Positions 1 to 14,700 of a DNA stretch of 64,000 bases are shown here, piece by piece. Source of the stretch: Halichoerus grypus (lineage: Eukaryota > Chordata > Mammalia > Carnivora > Phocidae); the NCBI RefSeq assembly GCF_964656455.1, contig NC_135718.1:126767093-126831092 (forward strand), read 5' to 3'. Position 1 is the stretch's first letter. Each line of letters starts with the position of its first letter. Below the pieces are notes generated by a model. The model ran no database searches. It was not told where the DNA came from and saw only the letters and a program-made list of their open reading frames with translations. Made by a program: the position numbers and the translations under genes.

Positions 1-403
1 TGTCTAAGGTCATTTGGCTATTAACTAGCCTCGCTGGGATTCATAGTTGAAATGTGTGAAAAATGCGTCGAACTCCAAAGCTCATGCTCTTTCCACTACA
101 GCACATGGGGATAAAGCTATTCCAGACAACCAACTGCGAAGAGGCAGAACAATGTTGAAAGAAAAAAAATCTAAGTGGTTGTCATAATAATATTATTATT
201 GGTTAGTATTGCCTAATTATTTGATTTGCAATACCAGTATAACTATATATCTATAACTATATTTATATAGGTATATATATAACTATGATGTAACTAGTAT
301 AACTATTATCAAAGCAGAGCTATTATGGCAATTTTGAGTCAGAAATAAAGTAAGAAGAAAATCAATATAAAATAAAAAAACTTGAGACCAAGAGATAATT
401 CTG
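1..403. other. 3' flank, nothing recognised
   Basis: AT-rich sequence. Bases 40-105 resemble the end of an old MIR, but weakly. No gene seen. Confidence 0.4.
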
Positions 404-417
404 AAGCCAATAAGATT

Positions 418-420
<3 letters not shown>

Positions 421-455
<35 letters not shown>

Positions 456-638
456 TTTATTTATTTATTTGACAGAGAGAAACACAGCGAGAGAGGGAAC
501 ACAAGCAGGGGGAGTGGAAGAGGGAGAAGCAGGCTTCCTGCAGAGCAGGGAGCCCGATGCGGGGCTGGATCCCAGGACCCTGGGATCATGACCTGAGCCG
601 AAGGCAGACGCTTAACGACTGAGCCACCCAGGCGCCCC
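421..638 (-). mobile_element. CanSINE, full length, young
   Basis: Poly(T) start, then the tRNA-derived head ending GGCGCCCC, flanked by a perfect 17-bp duplication AAGCCAATAAGATTTAT (404-420 and 639-655). It sits at the distal end of the KIF14 transcription unit, in the same orientation. Confidence 0.95.
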
Positions 639-650
639 AAGCCAATAAGA

Positions 651-656
651 TTTATT
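651..656 (-). promoter_or_regulatory. KIF14: Candidate poly(A) signal AATAAA for KIF14 (distal)
   Basis: AATAAA on the minus strand inside the target-site duplication of a young SINE. It is repeated at 416-421 on the far side of the SINE. It would give a 3' UTR of about 1.75 kb. Confidence 0.35.
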
Positions 657-762
657 AAAGGCATTCTCTTTATAACATTTCTTATCAGTGCACATGATTC
701 TAATAGCAAATATATTTTCATCATTCATTTGAATACTGTATAACAAGTTACTTAAAAGTATA

Positions 763-786
763 AATATATATATATATATATATATA
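763..786. repeat. (TA)n microsatellite
   Basis: About twelve TA units inside the KIF14 3' UTR; probably polymorphic. Confidence 0.85.
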
Positions 787-1138
787 CAAAATTTTACAAA
801 GACACTAATAGGTTTCTGACCAATGAAGTCATGAGTTTAGAAAGCAGGAAGTAAAGATTAAGTACCAAACATTAAGATGAAAACTACTGTGTTGATACTT
901 TAGGAAGTTCTTCCAAGAAGTACAACGTTCAGGCAAAGTTCTTATATGTACATCGATACTTCATGAAACTTGATAGCAAAGGTGCCACTTGGCAGAACAC
1001 TGACTATTTAAAAATATGTTTAGCACTTCATAAAGAATACAAACTCAAATGCCAGAAAGAAAAGGAAAAAAAAAAAAAGAGAGAGAAAGAAAATTAAAGC
1101 AAATTTGCCAGCACCGCACCTGGCAACACAGCACATGG

Positions 1139-1144
1139 TTTATT
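1139..1144 (-). promoter_or_regulatory. KIF14: Candidate poly(A) signal AATAAA for KIF14 (proximal)
   Basis: AATAAA on the minus strand, about 1.25 kb after the stop, with a GU-rich stretch 10-35 nt downstream. It would give a 3' UTR of about 1.3 kb. Confidence 0.4.
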
Positions 1145-2394
1145 AACATTGTTCTGTCTACAGTAACCAGTATTATCCACAATCTCTTCCCAGCAAGGCA
1201 GTTACCGAATTTATTCATTCTACTCATGTCCGATTTTCACTCGTCAGGCCAAATGTACGAGTGATATCTGCAAGTGAAAAGGGCACATGAAGAAGATCTG
1301 TTTATTTAAAAGAATTATTCTCCAGGAACTGCTCAATATCACCCAAGCAGAATCACTAAGTATCTTTCCAAACTACACATATGCTTGTGGTCAAAAACGT
1401 CAAACTATTTCCTTAATGAAAGATCCCAAAAGGAGAATATTCTCTTTATTACTCGATTCCAAATCAAGGTTTCTTTAAACTGTGAGATAGGATAAGGATC
1501 TTTAATCTTTACCAAATCCTGTGCAAACACTTTCATTACACCTTTAACAAAACAAGCATTATCAAGAAAAGGTCCAGCCCCTGATTTCCTAACCCCATTC
1601 AAAAGGTGAGTGTGATTCTGGCAATATTTAATTGGTTTTAAACTATATTCATACAGCCCCATTATGGAACATAGATAACATAGTGAACTACTATGTCAGC
1701 AAGACATTTTATTAACATATAATTATACTATATTTAGGTAACTACTTCTATTTGGAAAGAAAAGGAAACTGCCCTTGAACACACTATTCAAAACAGCAAC
1801 CAGTTAACCTTTCAAGAAAAACAGTCTCAGATATAACACTGCAAGTTGAGCTGCCTTAGTTATTACTACATTGGCAATTTCACCATAAACCTCATTGTAG
1901 CTGTTTGCAGAGGAGAGAGGGCACAGGCATAAATTATTCATGTGTAATAATACCCCATATTCATGTGTTTCCACTCAAGAGAAAATAACTTATAATAATT
2001 ATAGTAACCATTTACAAACAAGCTGAAGAACCAACCAGAGATAGTATGTCAATGTGAAAACCAAACATTTAAAATTCAAGGCAATGAGAAACTGGAGAAA
2101 TGACCATTCACTTGTTTTCGAACTCCTGATTTCATTCTCCTGCCACCATGTTCCAATACCATGAATGCCTATTTAAAATCGTCTGCCGAGAAACTTCTGA
2201 ATGCACATTCTGAAATTGGGATTCCATAATGCTTATACTCTCCATTCCCAATGGAAGGCCACCAAACAGATGTGGACTTCTCTGAAACATTTATGCTGAT
2301 TTCCTGCTTTTTATATTCTCCTACGTAAGGAAAATTGCCTACCCAGTGTTCTCTCTCTTTCATGGATGGTCATAAAGTGCCTACATATCGGAAT

Positions 2395-2774
2395 TCAAAC
2401 CCACTGAATCCTAATGGGTGCACTGTCCTCTGAGGTCACTGCTGGGGATGAGCCATGGAATTCATACACTTGCTTTGGTACACCTTTATTCCTAACAGAG
2501 TCGGTCCTGCTTGATTTAGATTGTTGTCCTTCTTCTCTGGTATTTTGGTTACATGTTTCCCAGGGATTCAACAAATCAGGTCTTTCTTCAGATTCAAAAC
2601 ATAAGAGGAGTGACTTGACTAGAGATTCTAGTCCCCCATGGCCAACTTGAGGTATTTTCTTCTCACAGCTGTCAAGAGAAGTAGAGCGCATGTTCAAGTC
2701 ATCATGAAGATCCTTGGCCAAGTTGCAAAGACTTTCAACACAATTCTTGAGAAGATTTTTGTCACTGTGGAATC
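2395..2774 (-). CDS. KIF14: KIF14 exon 30, coding part (residues 1537-1662, stop at 2395-2397)
   Basis: Acceptor ttgcttag. Encodes [20 protein letters not shown] to the C-terminus [20 protein letters not shown], then IQWV and TGA. The last residues match human KIF14, whose C-terminus is reported to bind the Radil PDZ domain. Confidence 0.97.
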
Positions 2775-5700
2775 CTAAGCAAGAAGAAAAAGTTCATTAA
2801 ACTTTTTATTTTTCATGAGGTATTTATTACTCTTATATGACTCTACATATGTTTTAGGTCAAAGTAACCCTGTCAAGATAAATCTAAACTACTTGAGATT
2901 ACTCAGCTTATCTGCTAAATAAATACCTGGTTTTTTAGGATCTAATTATTTAGGCAAAGTACTTATATATATTAAGTGAGAATACGACCATACAAGTTCC
3001 TATATTGGTAATTAATGTCAAGGAAGTAGCATTAATTAGACTTTAGTTAATGAATTAGACTAGAAATGAAAAGATGTCTGAGAGTTCTTAAACTATAAAA
3101 TCTTGATTAATTACAAATTCTGTCTGGGGTATATACCTCTCAGTGCAGAAATAATAATTTGAATAGTTTGCTCTAAGCAATGTTTTAACTTCAGGAATTC
3201 TGGTGCAAGATTAACCATCTTCTTCAAATCTTGGTATCCAGAATTTTCTTGTTGTAGTTCAGTTCTGAAACTTTTCTGTAAATAAAGTTAATATTTTTAA
3301 AAATATATAAGCTACATGACAGTAAGGCTTAGTCAATACAGTTTTAATCACCAGAATCTTATCTTCAGGAAAGAGAATGAGTTTACTTTCCTCACAAGTG
3401 CTTAGTTCTGTTTCCACAAGCAAGACCAAAATACACTATTAACAATTACTGTTTTTAAAAGAAATAAGAATTTTAAATTAATTTTATTTTTTAAATTAAA
3501 AAAAAATTTTTAACTAAGCTTTATACCCAGTGTGGGGCTTGAACTCACAACCCTGAGATCAAGAATTGCATATCCTACTGACTAAGCCAGGGCCCCAAGA
3601 ATTTTAAATTAATTTTAAATCAAAGTCCAATTGTTATATTACATGGGAATAAAATAACAGTAGCCTTTATTATCCAATATCATAAAAGATAAATTTATTT
3701 AATTTTTTAGAGTTCAACTTTATATATCTCCCATTTATTTTTAAATAAAAATTTTCAAGCCATAGATATTTCACTCCTTTTTGACACATTGATTATATAC
3801 TGAGTTTATATTTTTCTATTTACTTGTAACATGAAAATAAAATAATTTGTCTAATTCACCTATATTTTAAAATCTTTAAGCATATTGATTATTAAACACA
3901 GTTTTTTAGCAAATGACTATCCCAGGAAAAGCTGACAGTTACTAAACCAGTAGCAGTAAGAAATAGATAAAATACATTAATATTAATCAATCTCTATACA
4001 ATATCTTATCTATTACTAAAACAAATAAGTTACGACATCCAAGAGGAAGTAGCTAGAGAGCTATGATACATGCTTCAACTAACCATGCACAAAGGAGTTA
4101 TCTGGCTAAGGATAAAAACTGAAATAAACATATATCTATACTTAAACCTAACGAAATGCTAAAATACACCAAACAAAAGTAAACATTAAAGCTTCTCTTA
4201 CTGTTTTCCACTCAGCAAACATGTTTTCAAGACATCCAATCAATCCCATGGCTTTAGCTTTCATCTGTTTGGCAACCTATAGAGAATATTAACATATTTT
4301 ATTATATAATTATTTAAAAGTTTAAAAATCCTAGAACTCTATAGGACGAAACAGGGAAGAATTTTAGTCTAATAAGTCAAAAGACTCAAGTTCTGTTATG
4401 GGGACTGCAATTAAATAGCTGGAGTACCTAAATCATGTAAGCAGAATTTCTTTCAAAATAAATTGCACATTGATTCTACATTAAATATAGGTACACTCTG
4501 ATGTTTGTGATAATAACAGCATTTTGTCTTAACATTCAAATATCTATAGGAATGAAATTTCCAAGACTCCCTTGGAAGAGGGTGAGGTAACTAATATATC
4601 CAGCAAATATTATGCTCTAAGAACTATATATACATTTTCCCCAGTTTCATTAAGATATATTTGACACATAACACTGTATTAGTTTAAAACTGTACAACAT
4701 AATGATTCGATATACTACAAAATGATCACCACAATAAGTTTAGTTAACATCCATTACTTCAGAGTTACAATTTTTTTCTTGCGATGAGAATTTTTAAGAT
4801 CGACTCTCTTAGCAACTTTCAAATATACAACATAGTAGTATTACTAACTATCATCACCATGTTGTACATTACATCCCCAGGGCTTCTTTATCTTATAGCC
4901 GGAAGCTGGTATTTTTGAACCACCTGCACTCATTTGACGTACCACCCCCACCTCCACCCCCCACCCTCGCCTCAGGTAACCACTAAAGTGTTCTGTTTCC
5001 ATGTTTCTATGAGTTAAGGTTTTTTGATTTTTTTTTTAGATTCCACATATAAGTGAGATCATACAGTATTTGTCTTCCTATGTCCGAGTGATTTCACTTA
5101 CGTGTTTTATTATTTGCTTCTCAATCATAATTCTATGCTGCATATGCAATTGTCTTCCGTTTACAAATAAGAAAACAGATTCCAAGCTCCTAAGACCCAG
5201 AATCAGGGTGGGAACCCCCAGTCGCAATTTGAAGTCTTTGCTTTTGTACTGCTCAATGCTGCCCCCCTAAGGTAACTTCTCACTTAATTTCTGCCAGGGG
5301 ATGGTGTTAAAGAATTTAATTGGCTTTACCCACACAGTTCTTCCCTAGGTCTAACTTAAATTTCCTCTATGTGGTAAAAGAAAGGAACACACAAATTCTT
5401 TTTTTCCCCTGGCTCCAGCTTTACAATTATAACTCCAATGCCTTATGTTTGAACCCATTTTCTATTTCTTCAGATTCTTTGTTTCTAAGAATATGATAAG
5501 CTAAAACCCCACCATGACTAAACAGCTGTGGGATATAGAAAATGAGAGAAAGAAAATGAGAGGAAGGGAGGGAGAAGTCTGCATGAAGAGGCCGATGATA
5601 CGAATTTTATGCCAGACGGGCCTGACCCTTTAGCTGGGTAAGCTAATTCCGCACCCTGCTCTACTGCGTACTAATAAGCACATTCACATGCGTTACTTCG

Positions 5701-8700
5701 CCTCTGCTTTTCACGGACTTATTCTATACCCTCTTGCACTTACTGCCGGCAGAAATTCTACTTTGTAAACAGCGACAGATAGTGTTTGAGGGATAAATGG
5801 TCCCGCTGCTGGGCACAACCCAGCTGGAGATGCCTGCAGTGGGCGGTATGAGCCCACTGTCTTCAAAGTTGCATGACAGAACTGAAATTAGCCTCACGTC
5901 TCCTGGAACAGGACTAGACCCACGTATCTTGATTTCATGGCAAAATGAGCTCCTTTTGAATGCATTTTTATTTTAAAAACAAAATAACACGAAGTGAGAA
6001 AGGCAAACATACAGAGAGAACAAGCGCAAGCAAGCTGAGGCAGCTAAGATCTGTCGGGTACTGTGTCTTGCATTTTCCTGTCCACTGTTCTTAATTTCAC
6101 ATAATTCTCAGAACAATCTTATGAAGTATGTATGACCATCCTCACTTTTTTTTTATTTTTTTAATTTTTAATTTTTTTAAAAGATTTTATTTATTTATTT
6201 GACAGAGAGAGACACAGCGAGAGAGAGAACAGAAGCAGGGGGAGTGGGAGAGGGAGGAGCAGGCTTCCTCGGAGCAGGGAGCCTGATGCGGGGCTCGATC
6301 CCAGGACCCTGGGATCATGACCTGAGCTGAAGGCAGCCGCTTAAAGACTGAGCCACCCAGGCACCCATCCTCACTTTTTAAATGAAACAAGTGAGGCCCA
6401 GGTAAGCAGCTCATGGCTACACAGGAAGTAGGAGGGCAATTTAACGTTCAGTATTTTTTCCAGTTTGGAGCCAGTTTGGGCAGAGATGAACCCATGTAGC
6501 CCTTTAATCTGAGGAAAGGGATGGAGATCCCCTCTGGCTTACATGGAAAATTTCTCCCCTGATAAGGAAGCTAGACACACATTAATGAAAACGTTTTTCT
6601 AAAAGGAAAAAAAAAATATCTAACTTAGTCGATGCTGTCCTGGAAAGGAGTCAAGAGGGGTGGAAGCTAACAGTCCTCCATCTGACTGACTTTCCTAGAT
6701 CAATCAGTATGTATGTAAATGAGTACCCACCCTAGTGGGGATGAGTCAGCAAACACAATATCCCCCAGGCAGCTCCATCACAGCTGACGGACTCCAGAAA
6801 AAGACAGGAAAGGGCAGAGATGGTTTTAACAAGAAGTTGTTACAACGAGATTCTAGAACAGCCAGGGCTCTGAGACTCACTGCCACAAAGATTGGAACTC
6901 ATCTTCTGAGTCCCCAATTCACTAATAATAACTCTCAATAAAGAAAGTTAACATGAACAATGATTTACAAACCTGATTTTTGTAGCATGCTGAGTTTCGG
7001 AGTCAATCAAATAGGTAGAATATAAAACCCTGGCTCAGGACGACTGGACAAGGTCCTGCAGCTCAGTGAAATGCATAGGAACACAAATAATTCCTCCCTT
7101 GCAAAGTGGGGAGGTTCACCACTGTTCTATGTAGAGCACCTAGTCTCATACATGTGCTGGGAGATTATTTAATAAATAAATGACTCACAACCTAGGACGT
7201 AAGTATTATTACATATGACAGGTGAAGAAACAGAGTCAGAGCATCGACTTGATAAATGATCGCTGAAAAATGACAGATAGGTTTTAAACACAGTGCCACC
7301 TCTAAGACAGCGACTGGTTTTATGCTTTAATGTCAGTTAGCTGGAGAGGGTGGGGAGGAAGCATATCTTAGGAGGTCACTCAAATCTTTGTTGATTCTGT
7401 ACCTTGATATGAAATAACAGATGTGAATGCCTCTGGCAAAATATTTAGTTTAAAATATTAGATCAATAAACGGTAGTTTGCATTCTTAAGCGGAAAAGAT
7501 GAGGAAGAAACAGACAAGCAGAAAGTGAACACTAGATGTCACTGCCATACTCCATTCTGCTCTGGAGTTTCTCCACAGACTGCTCACAGACAATAACTGA
7601 CAGACTTAGCGAAAGTACAGAACAGAGGCCGCAGTAACTCAAGAGTAACTTGGGGAAATAGCACCATGACATAATGATCACAATCAGCCTTTCCAATAAA
7701 AAAAATAATTTGACACAAATTAAAATACATAAATTTATAAGAATCCAATTTAGTTGAATTAAACTATTTTTTTAAAATCAACTTTATAGACCATCTGGTA
7801 CTATATAGAATGTTCTTTTATTCCTCTTACCTCATTTTGGGTACATCGCCTTAAGAGTTCATGCTGAAGTTCTTTTGCTTTTTCTATTCCAGAATCTAAT
7901 AGGATCTTCATTCCTAAGCCTATACCATCACAAAGAGCATCCATGAAATCCTCCTAGAAAAAGTTTTTAAGCATTAAGTGGAAAACCCAGGTTTTATATT
8001 TAAAAATATATATAAAATAATTAAGTTATATTTTCTGCTTATTTTAGGACTATAGTAAGTTCCAAGTTTATTAAATTCAACTAAGGCTGGAATAAAAACA
8101 GTCTATAAGAAAATCTGTAATCTAGCATTCCACATATAACATGTAATAAGGGATATCTGTCTGAGGGAGGTGGGCTAGATGGGTGATGGGTATTAAGGAG
8201 GGCACTAGTGATGAGCACTGGGTGTTGTATGTAAGTGATGAACCACTGAGTTCTACTCCAGAAACCAATATTGCACTGTATGTTAACTAAGTAAAATTTA
8301 AATTAAAAAAAAAAAAAAAAAAGAATGTCATCTTAGGACGCTGTGTTGCTAGAATACAGTAACATTCTAATATAATACTATGTTTTCAATGGCATGAATA
8401 CTTAAAGCAAGCAAATACAAATTTTCTAGAATTGTAGAGCTCTTTATGTGTTGATTAGCTGAGCAAACCCTCCAGAGTAGGTACCTATCATCAAAGCAAA
8501 GATCCAAAAGGCAAAGTGAACCAGAATTATCCAGTACATTTAACCAACTTAGATTGAAACAGGTTTAAATCATATTGCCAAATTATTAAAAGTATGAACT
8601 ATTTTAAAATAAAAACAGCTTATCATGTTTAGTGATACTATTATCAGAAGTCTACACTGTTCCCTCAGACGAAGTCTTTCAAAACTAATATTACCAAATT

Positions 8701-11700
8701 ACCTGAACACTGGCAGCCTTGTTGCTACTATTTTCCAGAAAGTGCAGCTTGCTCCCTTTAAGAACAGCTAACTGTCCCACATACTTTACAGCTTGTTGTA
8801 CAATTTGGATTATTTTCTTTTGAGCCTCCTTTACCATTGATGAGATATCTGAACAACATCCCTATAAAACAAAAATGGATCAGTATATCAGATACATGAG
8901 ATTACAAACAGAGGTAAAGAAAAGATCGGAAAAGCAATTTGAAGAAAACAAATTCTGCATTCATTGATATAGTGACTATGCTTCATAAAAATCTCAGTTA
9001 GAATCAGAAAACATGCAACCCTGTAGCTACTAACGATAATAAAATGACTAGGATATAGCTTCTACCTTCAAAGACCTTACACCCTAGTAGGAGACCTAAG
9101 ACAAATATGCAATCAACTAGATAGAAGACAGAAGCAATAAGTGAATGGTCCACACCAAAAAAGGGAACAAAATGGTGGCTCTTTTTTGCCTTTGAACTTT
9201 TCCTGTCCTAGTAGCCATCTGAAAGATGGTTAATAAAGATACTTTCTCTTCTCAGGGGAGAAGAAAGAGGAAAGGGAAGTGAAAGGGGGAAAAACAACCC
9301 TTCAACAAAAGGCTTCTACACCACAGTACACATGCCCAAGAGGAATGAGGAGGTGCCCCCCAAGCTTTTCTTTCTGTTACCTGCCAACTGTAGTGATTCT
9401 TCAGAATACTTTTCTTGGCTTGCTTTCTGGGCCATCCTTATAATACTGCTACAAGGTAGGAATTCTCAAACCACACTTAGGTAAGAAGTATAGTTACTAA
9501 ATTCAGTTTTGCCAACTTAAGTCTCTCCTGAGCTTGGTCTAATCTCCCCTTCAAGTTACCTCTTCTCTCCATCCTTGATTCCTTACGTAAAACATTTCCC
9601 ATAGGGCTATAGGTCATAACCCCTAAGTTAAGTTCAAAGTGTTCTTCCTAGAGAATGAAAAGAAGGAAAGAAACTACCTACCAGTTACTCTAATAGGTAC
9701 TTTCTTATAACATCCATCCATCTGGTCCTCTACCTTGCCAGATAGGCACTGTTATTTTTATTTTCCCAATGAGAAAATGGGGAGACTTAAAAAGTTAAGC
9801 ATTTGCCAAAGGACAGAGAACTAATTTAGCATGCATTCAAAAAGGATTTCCAAATGCCAATAGTGGGTTTTGGGGTTTTTTCTGTTCCTGAACTACCTCT
9901 AAAATCTAAGAGCCAACTAAGTATATCTCACACTCTCTTTTCCACCACAACCCCTCAACTAGCTTCCTTCTCCAGGCTCAAGCATAAGTCGGACTCTCAG
10001 GTTTTTGTTCCCCAGCTTTGCTCTCTGGCCAGCCTTCCCTTTCATTTTCATAGCTCTATGCTATCAGAGCATTTCCTTCATCTATCACTTCACCCATACC
10101 TGTTTGTAGCCCGCCTCTCTGTGCTAGGGTCATTCTCTTTCCTCACTGCTTATATCCAAAGTGATCCTTCATCCAGTGTGAATTTATAATTAATCCAGTA
10201 ACAAGTATCCAACCGAGCATCTATCATATGATGAGTCCTTGTGAAAAAAGGACTCTTAGCGCCTCTAACTGCCCGAAGGTTACTGCCCATTGAGGTGTGT
10301 AGGTTTATAAATATGTTATATTAAAAGGCATTATAGGTGAAGTACAGGATTATCAGAAAAACAAATAAGAGAAATGCCTAACCAAGTCATGGGGAGACCC
10401 AGAAAAACTTCCTAGGGAAGAATAATGGACAATTAAAAATAAACATTTGATTTCAATTTGACTAGTTAGATTACTCAAACAAACATTTCCAAATCCTATC
10501 AAGTAAATAGCCCACTCAGGAAATATTTGATACAACTAACTTTTACTACAATAATAGAATGTAGAAAGTCTTTTGGTGGGCACAAAAACATAAGATTTGT
10601 TCAAACATTCTGGAACATTTTGTTATGAAGCAAAGTCACCCATTTTAAAAAATGAAACCTATCACTTTTGGTGTTTTCATATCGGCTCCCCTCATATATT
10701 CAAGGAATTCTTTCTTTCTTTATTTTTTTAAAGATTTTATTTATTTAGAGAGAAAGAGTACGTGCATGCATGCACAAGCAGGGTAAGGGCAGAGGGAGAG
10801 GGAGAGAGAAAATCCTAAGCAGACTCCACACTGAACGCAGAGCCTAACACAAGGCTTGATCTCATGACCCTAAGGTTATGACCTGAGCCAAAATCAAGAA
10901 TTGGATGCTTAACTGACTCGGCCACCCAGGCGCCCCTATTCAAAGAATTCTTATGGAGGAGTCCACTGAAATGGTGGATGACTAGGTATCATCTAATATA
11001 AAATTCTCCACTTCTTCTGTAGTAATAGAATCCTTGATTTTCCACTAGGTATATAGCTGTCCAGAATAAAAAGTACATTCCCCAATAATACTTGTAACTA
11101 GATATGGTCATGTGATGAAGTTCTGGCCAAAGATATATAGAGAGAAATGTCATATGGAAATTTCCAGAAACTTCCCTTCTCTTTGGCCCTTCTCTTCTTT
11201 GTCACTTCTTCCAACCTGCTGCACTGAACTCAGACAGAGCTCCACCAACATGGTGGACCATGAAATAAAGGGCCATGCTTTAGGCTTGGTAGAACGGTGT
11301 ACTGGAAGGAGCTTGGATCTCAAGAAGTGGACCAGAGGGGCGCCTGGGTGGCTCAGTCGTTAAGCATCTGCCTTTGGCTCAGGTCATGATCCCAGGGTCC
11401 TGGGATCGAGCCCCACATCAGGCTCCCTGCTCCGTGGGAAAGCCTGCTTCTCCCTCTCCCACTCCCCCTGCTTGTGTTCCCTCTCTCGCTGTGTCTTTCT
11501 CTGTCAAATAAATAAATAAAATCTTTAAAAAAAAAAAAAAAAAGAAGTGGACCAGAGCCACCATGCCTACTTCCAGATTTTATATGACAGAGAGTAAGCT
11601 TTTAGCTTACTTCTTCTTCAGAGCCAAGTCTAATCTCACTTGATATAAGGTAAACAGAAAAAAATATATATTTTCCTTGCCTGTACATCACCGGGCTTGT

Positions 11701-14700
11701 CACTAATTCAGCATAAGCTGAAACCCAATACATAACCAGAGCAAGACTTTGCCTTTTTCCCCATAGCCATTATTGAGGACTAGCATAGTAGCATACACAT
11801 AGTAAAGAGCATGAACTCTAGGCCCAAGACTGCCTGGGTTCAAATCCTAACTCTATCACTTACTGGTTATATATGTAACATTGGATAGTCTACATATCCT
11901 TCACCTCCATTTCTTCATTTATAAAATGGTGATTAGTAACAGTATCCACTCCTGAAGTTGTTACGAGAATTAAATGAGTTAATATTTGTAAATCACTGAG
12001 AACTCTTAGTGCCTGGCACAGAGGCCATAAACAACAAACAATAGAAAACCACAGTTTCAGAATTGCAAAACAGAAATCACTTCTGAAAATCCTACAGATC
12101 TAATTTTGGGGAAGATGCAGACAGGTCAGTAAATACTTGCTGAATAAATGAATTCGTCAAATGAAAATCAGCAAATCAATTTACCTGCAAAAACAATTGT
12201 AAGTAGCCTCCTAGTTTTTTAACCTCTTGTCTCAATTCATCTTCAAGTCTTGCTGTGCTGGTACAAGGCGGAGTATCATTTAGCCAATGTTTGATTAGCA
12301 CCACAAGCTGCTCAAAAGCACATGTGACCTGGATTGTAAATGCCTGGGTTGCTCGATCAGAAGAGAACACTTTGAAAGAAGAAGGAAAATTACTGGAAGA
12401 AATAACCTCCAGATAAAAGAACTCATATATGATCACCATTAAAACACTTTAGCATAGTCAGAAAATGCATGTGAAATATGACAGTCATTCAAAAGAAAAC
12501 ATAATTGCAGAAAATAATCATTCATGTAAGTTAATAAAAGCAGTAAGGTTGCTTACAGTTATCTTGACTTTCTTCATCTTGTTCTTCATGAGCTTTGGAA
12601 ATGGCAAATAGCCCGTGATAAATTTTAAGAAAATTATTAATCAGGCTGTCTGCCATGGTTTTTTCTTCATCATAACTCTGTCCAAGAAAATCTAAGGATG
12701 ACCCAATCAATTCTTTGCAAATTCCAGGAAGAAAAGATTCTGCTGAACTTGAGTAAATAGTGCTCGATTTCTCCAGTAGGCCTATATCAGTAGAAAATAG
12801 CCAACTTAAGCCTACTTTTCAGGCACAATATTTCCAAACAAATGTATTAATGCAAGCATATTATAGACTCATTGATCAGTAAATTCAAAGTAGGCTACTC
12901 TTATTTCAACGCATTCTTATTTCTATAAGCCAAAGTGAAAACACAATTCTAAAAAGGAGTCAATTAATCTCTCAGTGGAATCAATCCATAGGTTAGTAGT
13001 TCCTCAATCACAATACAGACAATGCAAATAAACTAAGTAACATTGGTTTAATCTCCTTCCTTATTTACTTTTTGGGAACACCTAGGAAACTCTGAATTAG
13101 TGAAAACAATGGCAGTTACATGAAAAATAATATAAACATAATAAATATAAATATCACAATATAAATAATCTGATTAATTCATAAGCTGAAAGTGTAGGCA
13201 ATACTAAAGCAAACTATATTAAAAGGAATGTCTCAATAGCTCTATTTTATACTGATTTCTTCTCTAGGCATACTGTAATCAAAATAGGCTAAAGCCAGTG
13301 ATTCTGTACAATTAAGATATCACATCTCTGGGAGAGACTTTCAGCATAATTTTCTTTTCTTTTCTTTTCTTTTTTTAAAGATTTTATTTATTTATTTGAG
13401 AAAGAGAGAATGAGAGACAGAGAGCACGAGAGGGAAGAGGGTCAGAGGGAGAAGCAGACTCCCTGCTGAGCAGGGGGCCCAATGTGGGACTCGATCCTGG
13501 GACTCCAGGATCATGACCTGAGCTGAAGGCAGTCACTTAACCAACTGAGCCACCCAGGCGCCCCTCAGCATAATTTTCTAAGCACTGTCCAAACCAGAAG
13601 TAAATGGAAATAGTTTGAAGAGCTCATATGGAGCCTCTGGAAATAACTTTATACTGGAATGCTAACTCATGAGTATAATGATTCTCATTTAATAAACAAG
13701 ATTATTTTTTCGGGGGCGCCTGGGTGGCTCAGTCGTTAAGCGTCTGCCTTCGGCTCAGGTCATGATCCCAGAGTCCTGGGATCGAGCCCCGCATCGGGCT
13801 CCCTGCTCAGCGGGAAGCCTGCTCCTCCCTCTCCCACTCCCCCTGCTTGTGTTCCCTCTCTCGCTGTGTCTCTCTCTGTCAAATAAATAAAATCTTAAAA
13901 AAAAAAAAAAAAGATTATTTTTTCGGTCCAGTTCATAGGTGATTAAACAGCAAACTAAAAGGAAGGTAGAATAAAGGCAAAGGGTGGGGACTAATAAGGG
14001 TCTAGGACAGGGGAGCTTGGCTGGCTCAGTCAGTAGAGCATGTGACTCTTGATCTCGGGGTCGTGAGTTTGAGCCCCAGGTTCGGGGGAAGAGTTTACTT
14101 AAAAACAAAACAAAATAAAAAGCATTTTTAAAAAAGAGTCTAGACCAAAGATAAGAATTTGATTCGGGAAGAGAAAAAAAGAAAAGTTACAAAATGCAAA
14201 GCTCTATCACTGTAGGGTAATAGTATCATAATGATGATAATGATAATATTCTAGTCATCATGAGCAGTTAACAATATATTCTTTGTTTAAGAAGATAATG
14301 ATGTTAATGCATTCTAAAATCCAGCATCAACATTTTAAAAAGCCTTGCAAAACTCTAGTTAAAAGTATGGCACTTAAGGTGAGAAGTTAGGACACTTGCT
14401 CAACTTCCCAGAGCTGCACTGTGCACCGTCCAGAGGCCCATGGCTGCCTGGGCAGGTTCATACTAAAGGCACATGTGGTTCTGTTTCCCTCTTTGAAAAC
14501 TGCAAACAAGCAAAGACCTCTTGTATTTTATTTAATTTTTAAATATGGCCCTTAAAAAAGACAGCTTTAAATTATCCGGAAAAATTACTTTTGTAAAACA
14601 TCTTACTCTCAAATAATACTGAGTAAATAACTTGATACCACAGATATATAACCTTTTATTATGCTGGTAAACAAAAAGCTGACCCCTTGCTTTGTTTTCC

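Larger units (their letters stand above)
639..2394 (-). other. KIF14: KIF14 3' UTR (extent uncertain)
   Basis: AT-rich non-coding sequence after the stop, without interspersed repeats except a TA microsatellite, which suits a 3' UTR. Candidate poly(A) signals (AATAAA on the minus strand) lie at 1139-1144, followed by TGTGCTGTGTTG-type GU-rich DNA, and at 651-656. Others exist near 1445-1450 and 1704-1710. Confidence 0.55.

Noticed and set aside
461..724. Recurrent peptide [20 protein letters not shown] in many small ORFs
   Set aside because: It is the translation of the CanSINE tRNA-derived head, not a gene family.
11338..11420. tRNA-like GGGCGCCTGGGTGGCTCAG sequences
   Set aside because: These are SINE heads derived from tRNA-Lys, with mutated arms and SINE tails. 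They are not working tRNA genes.
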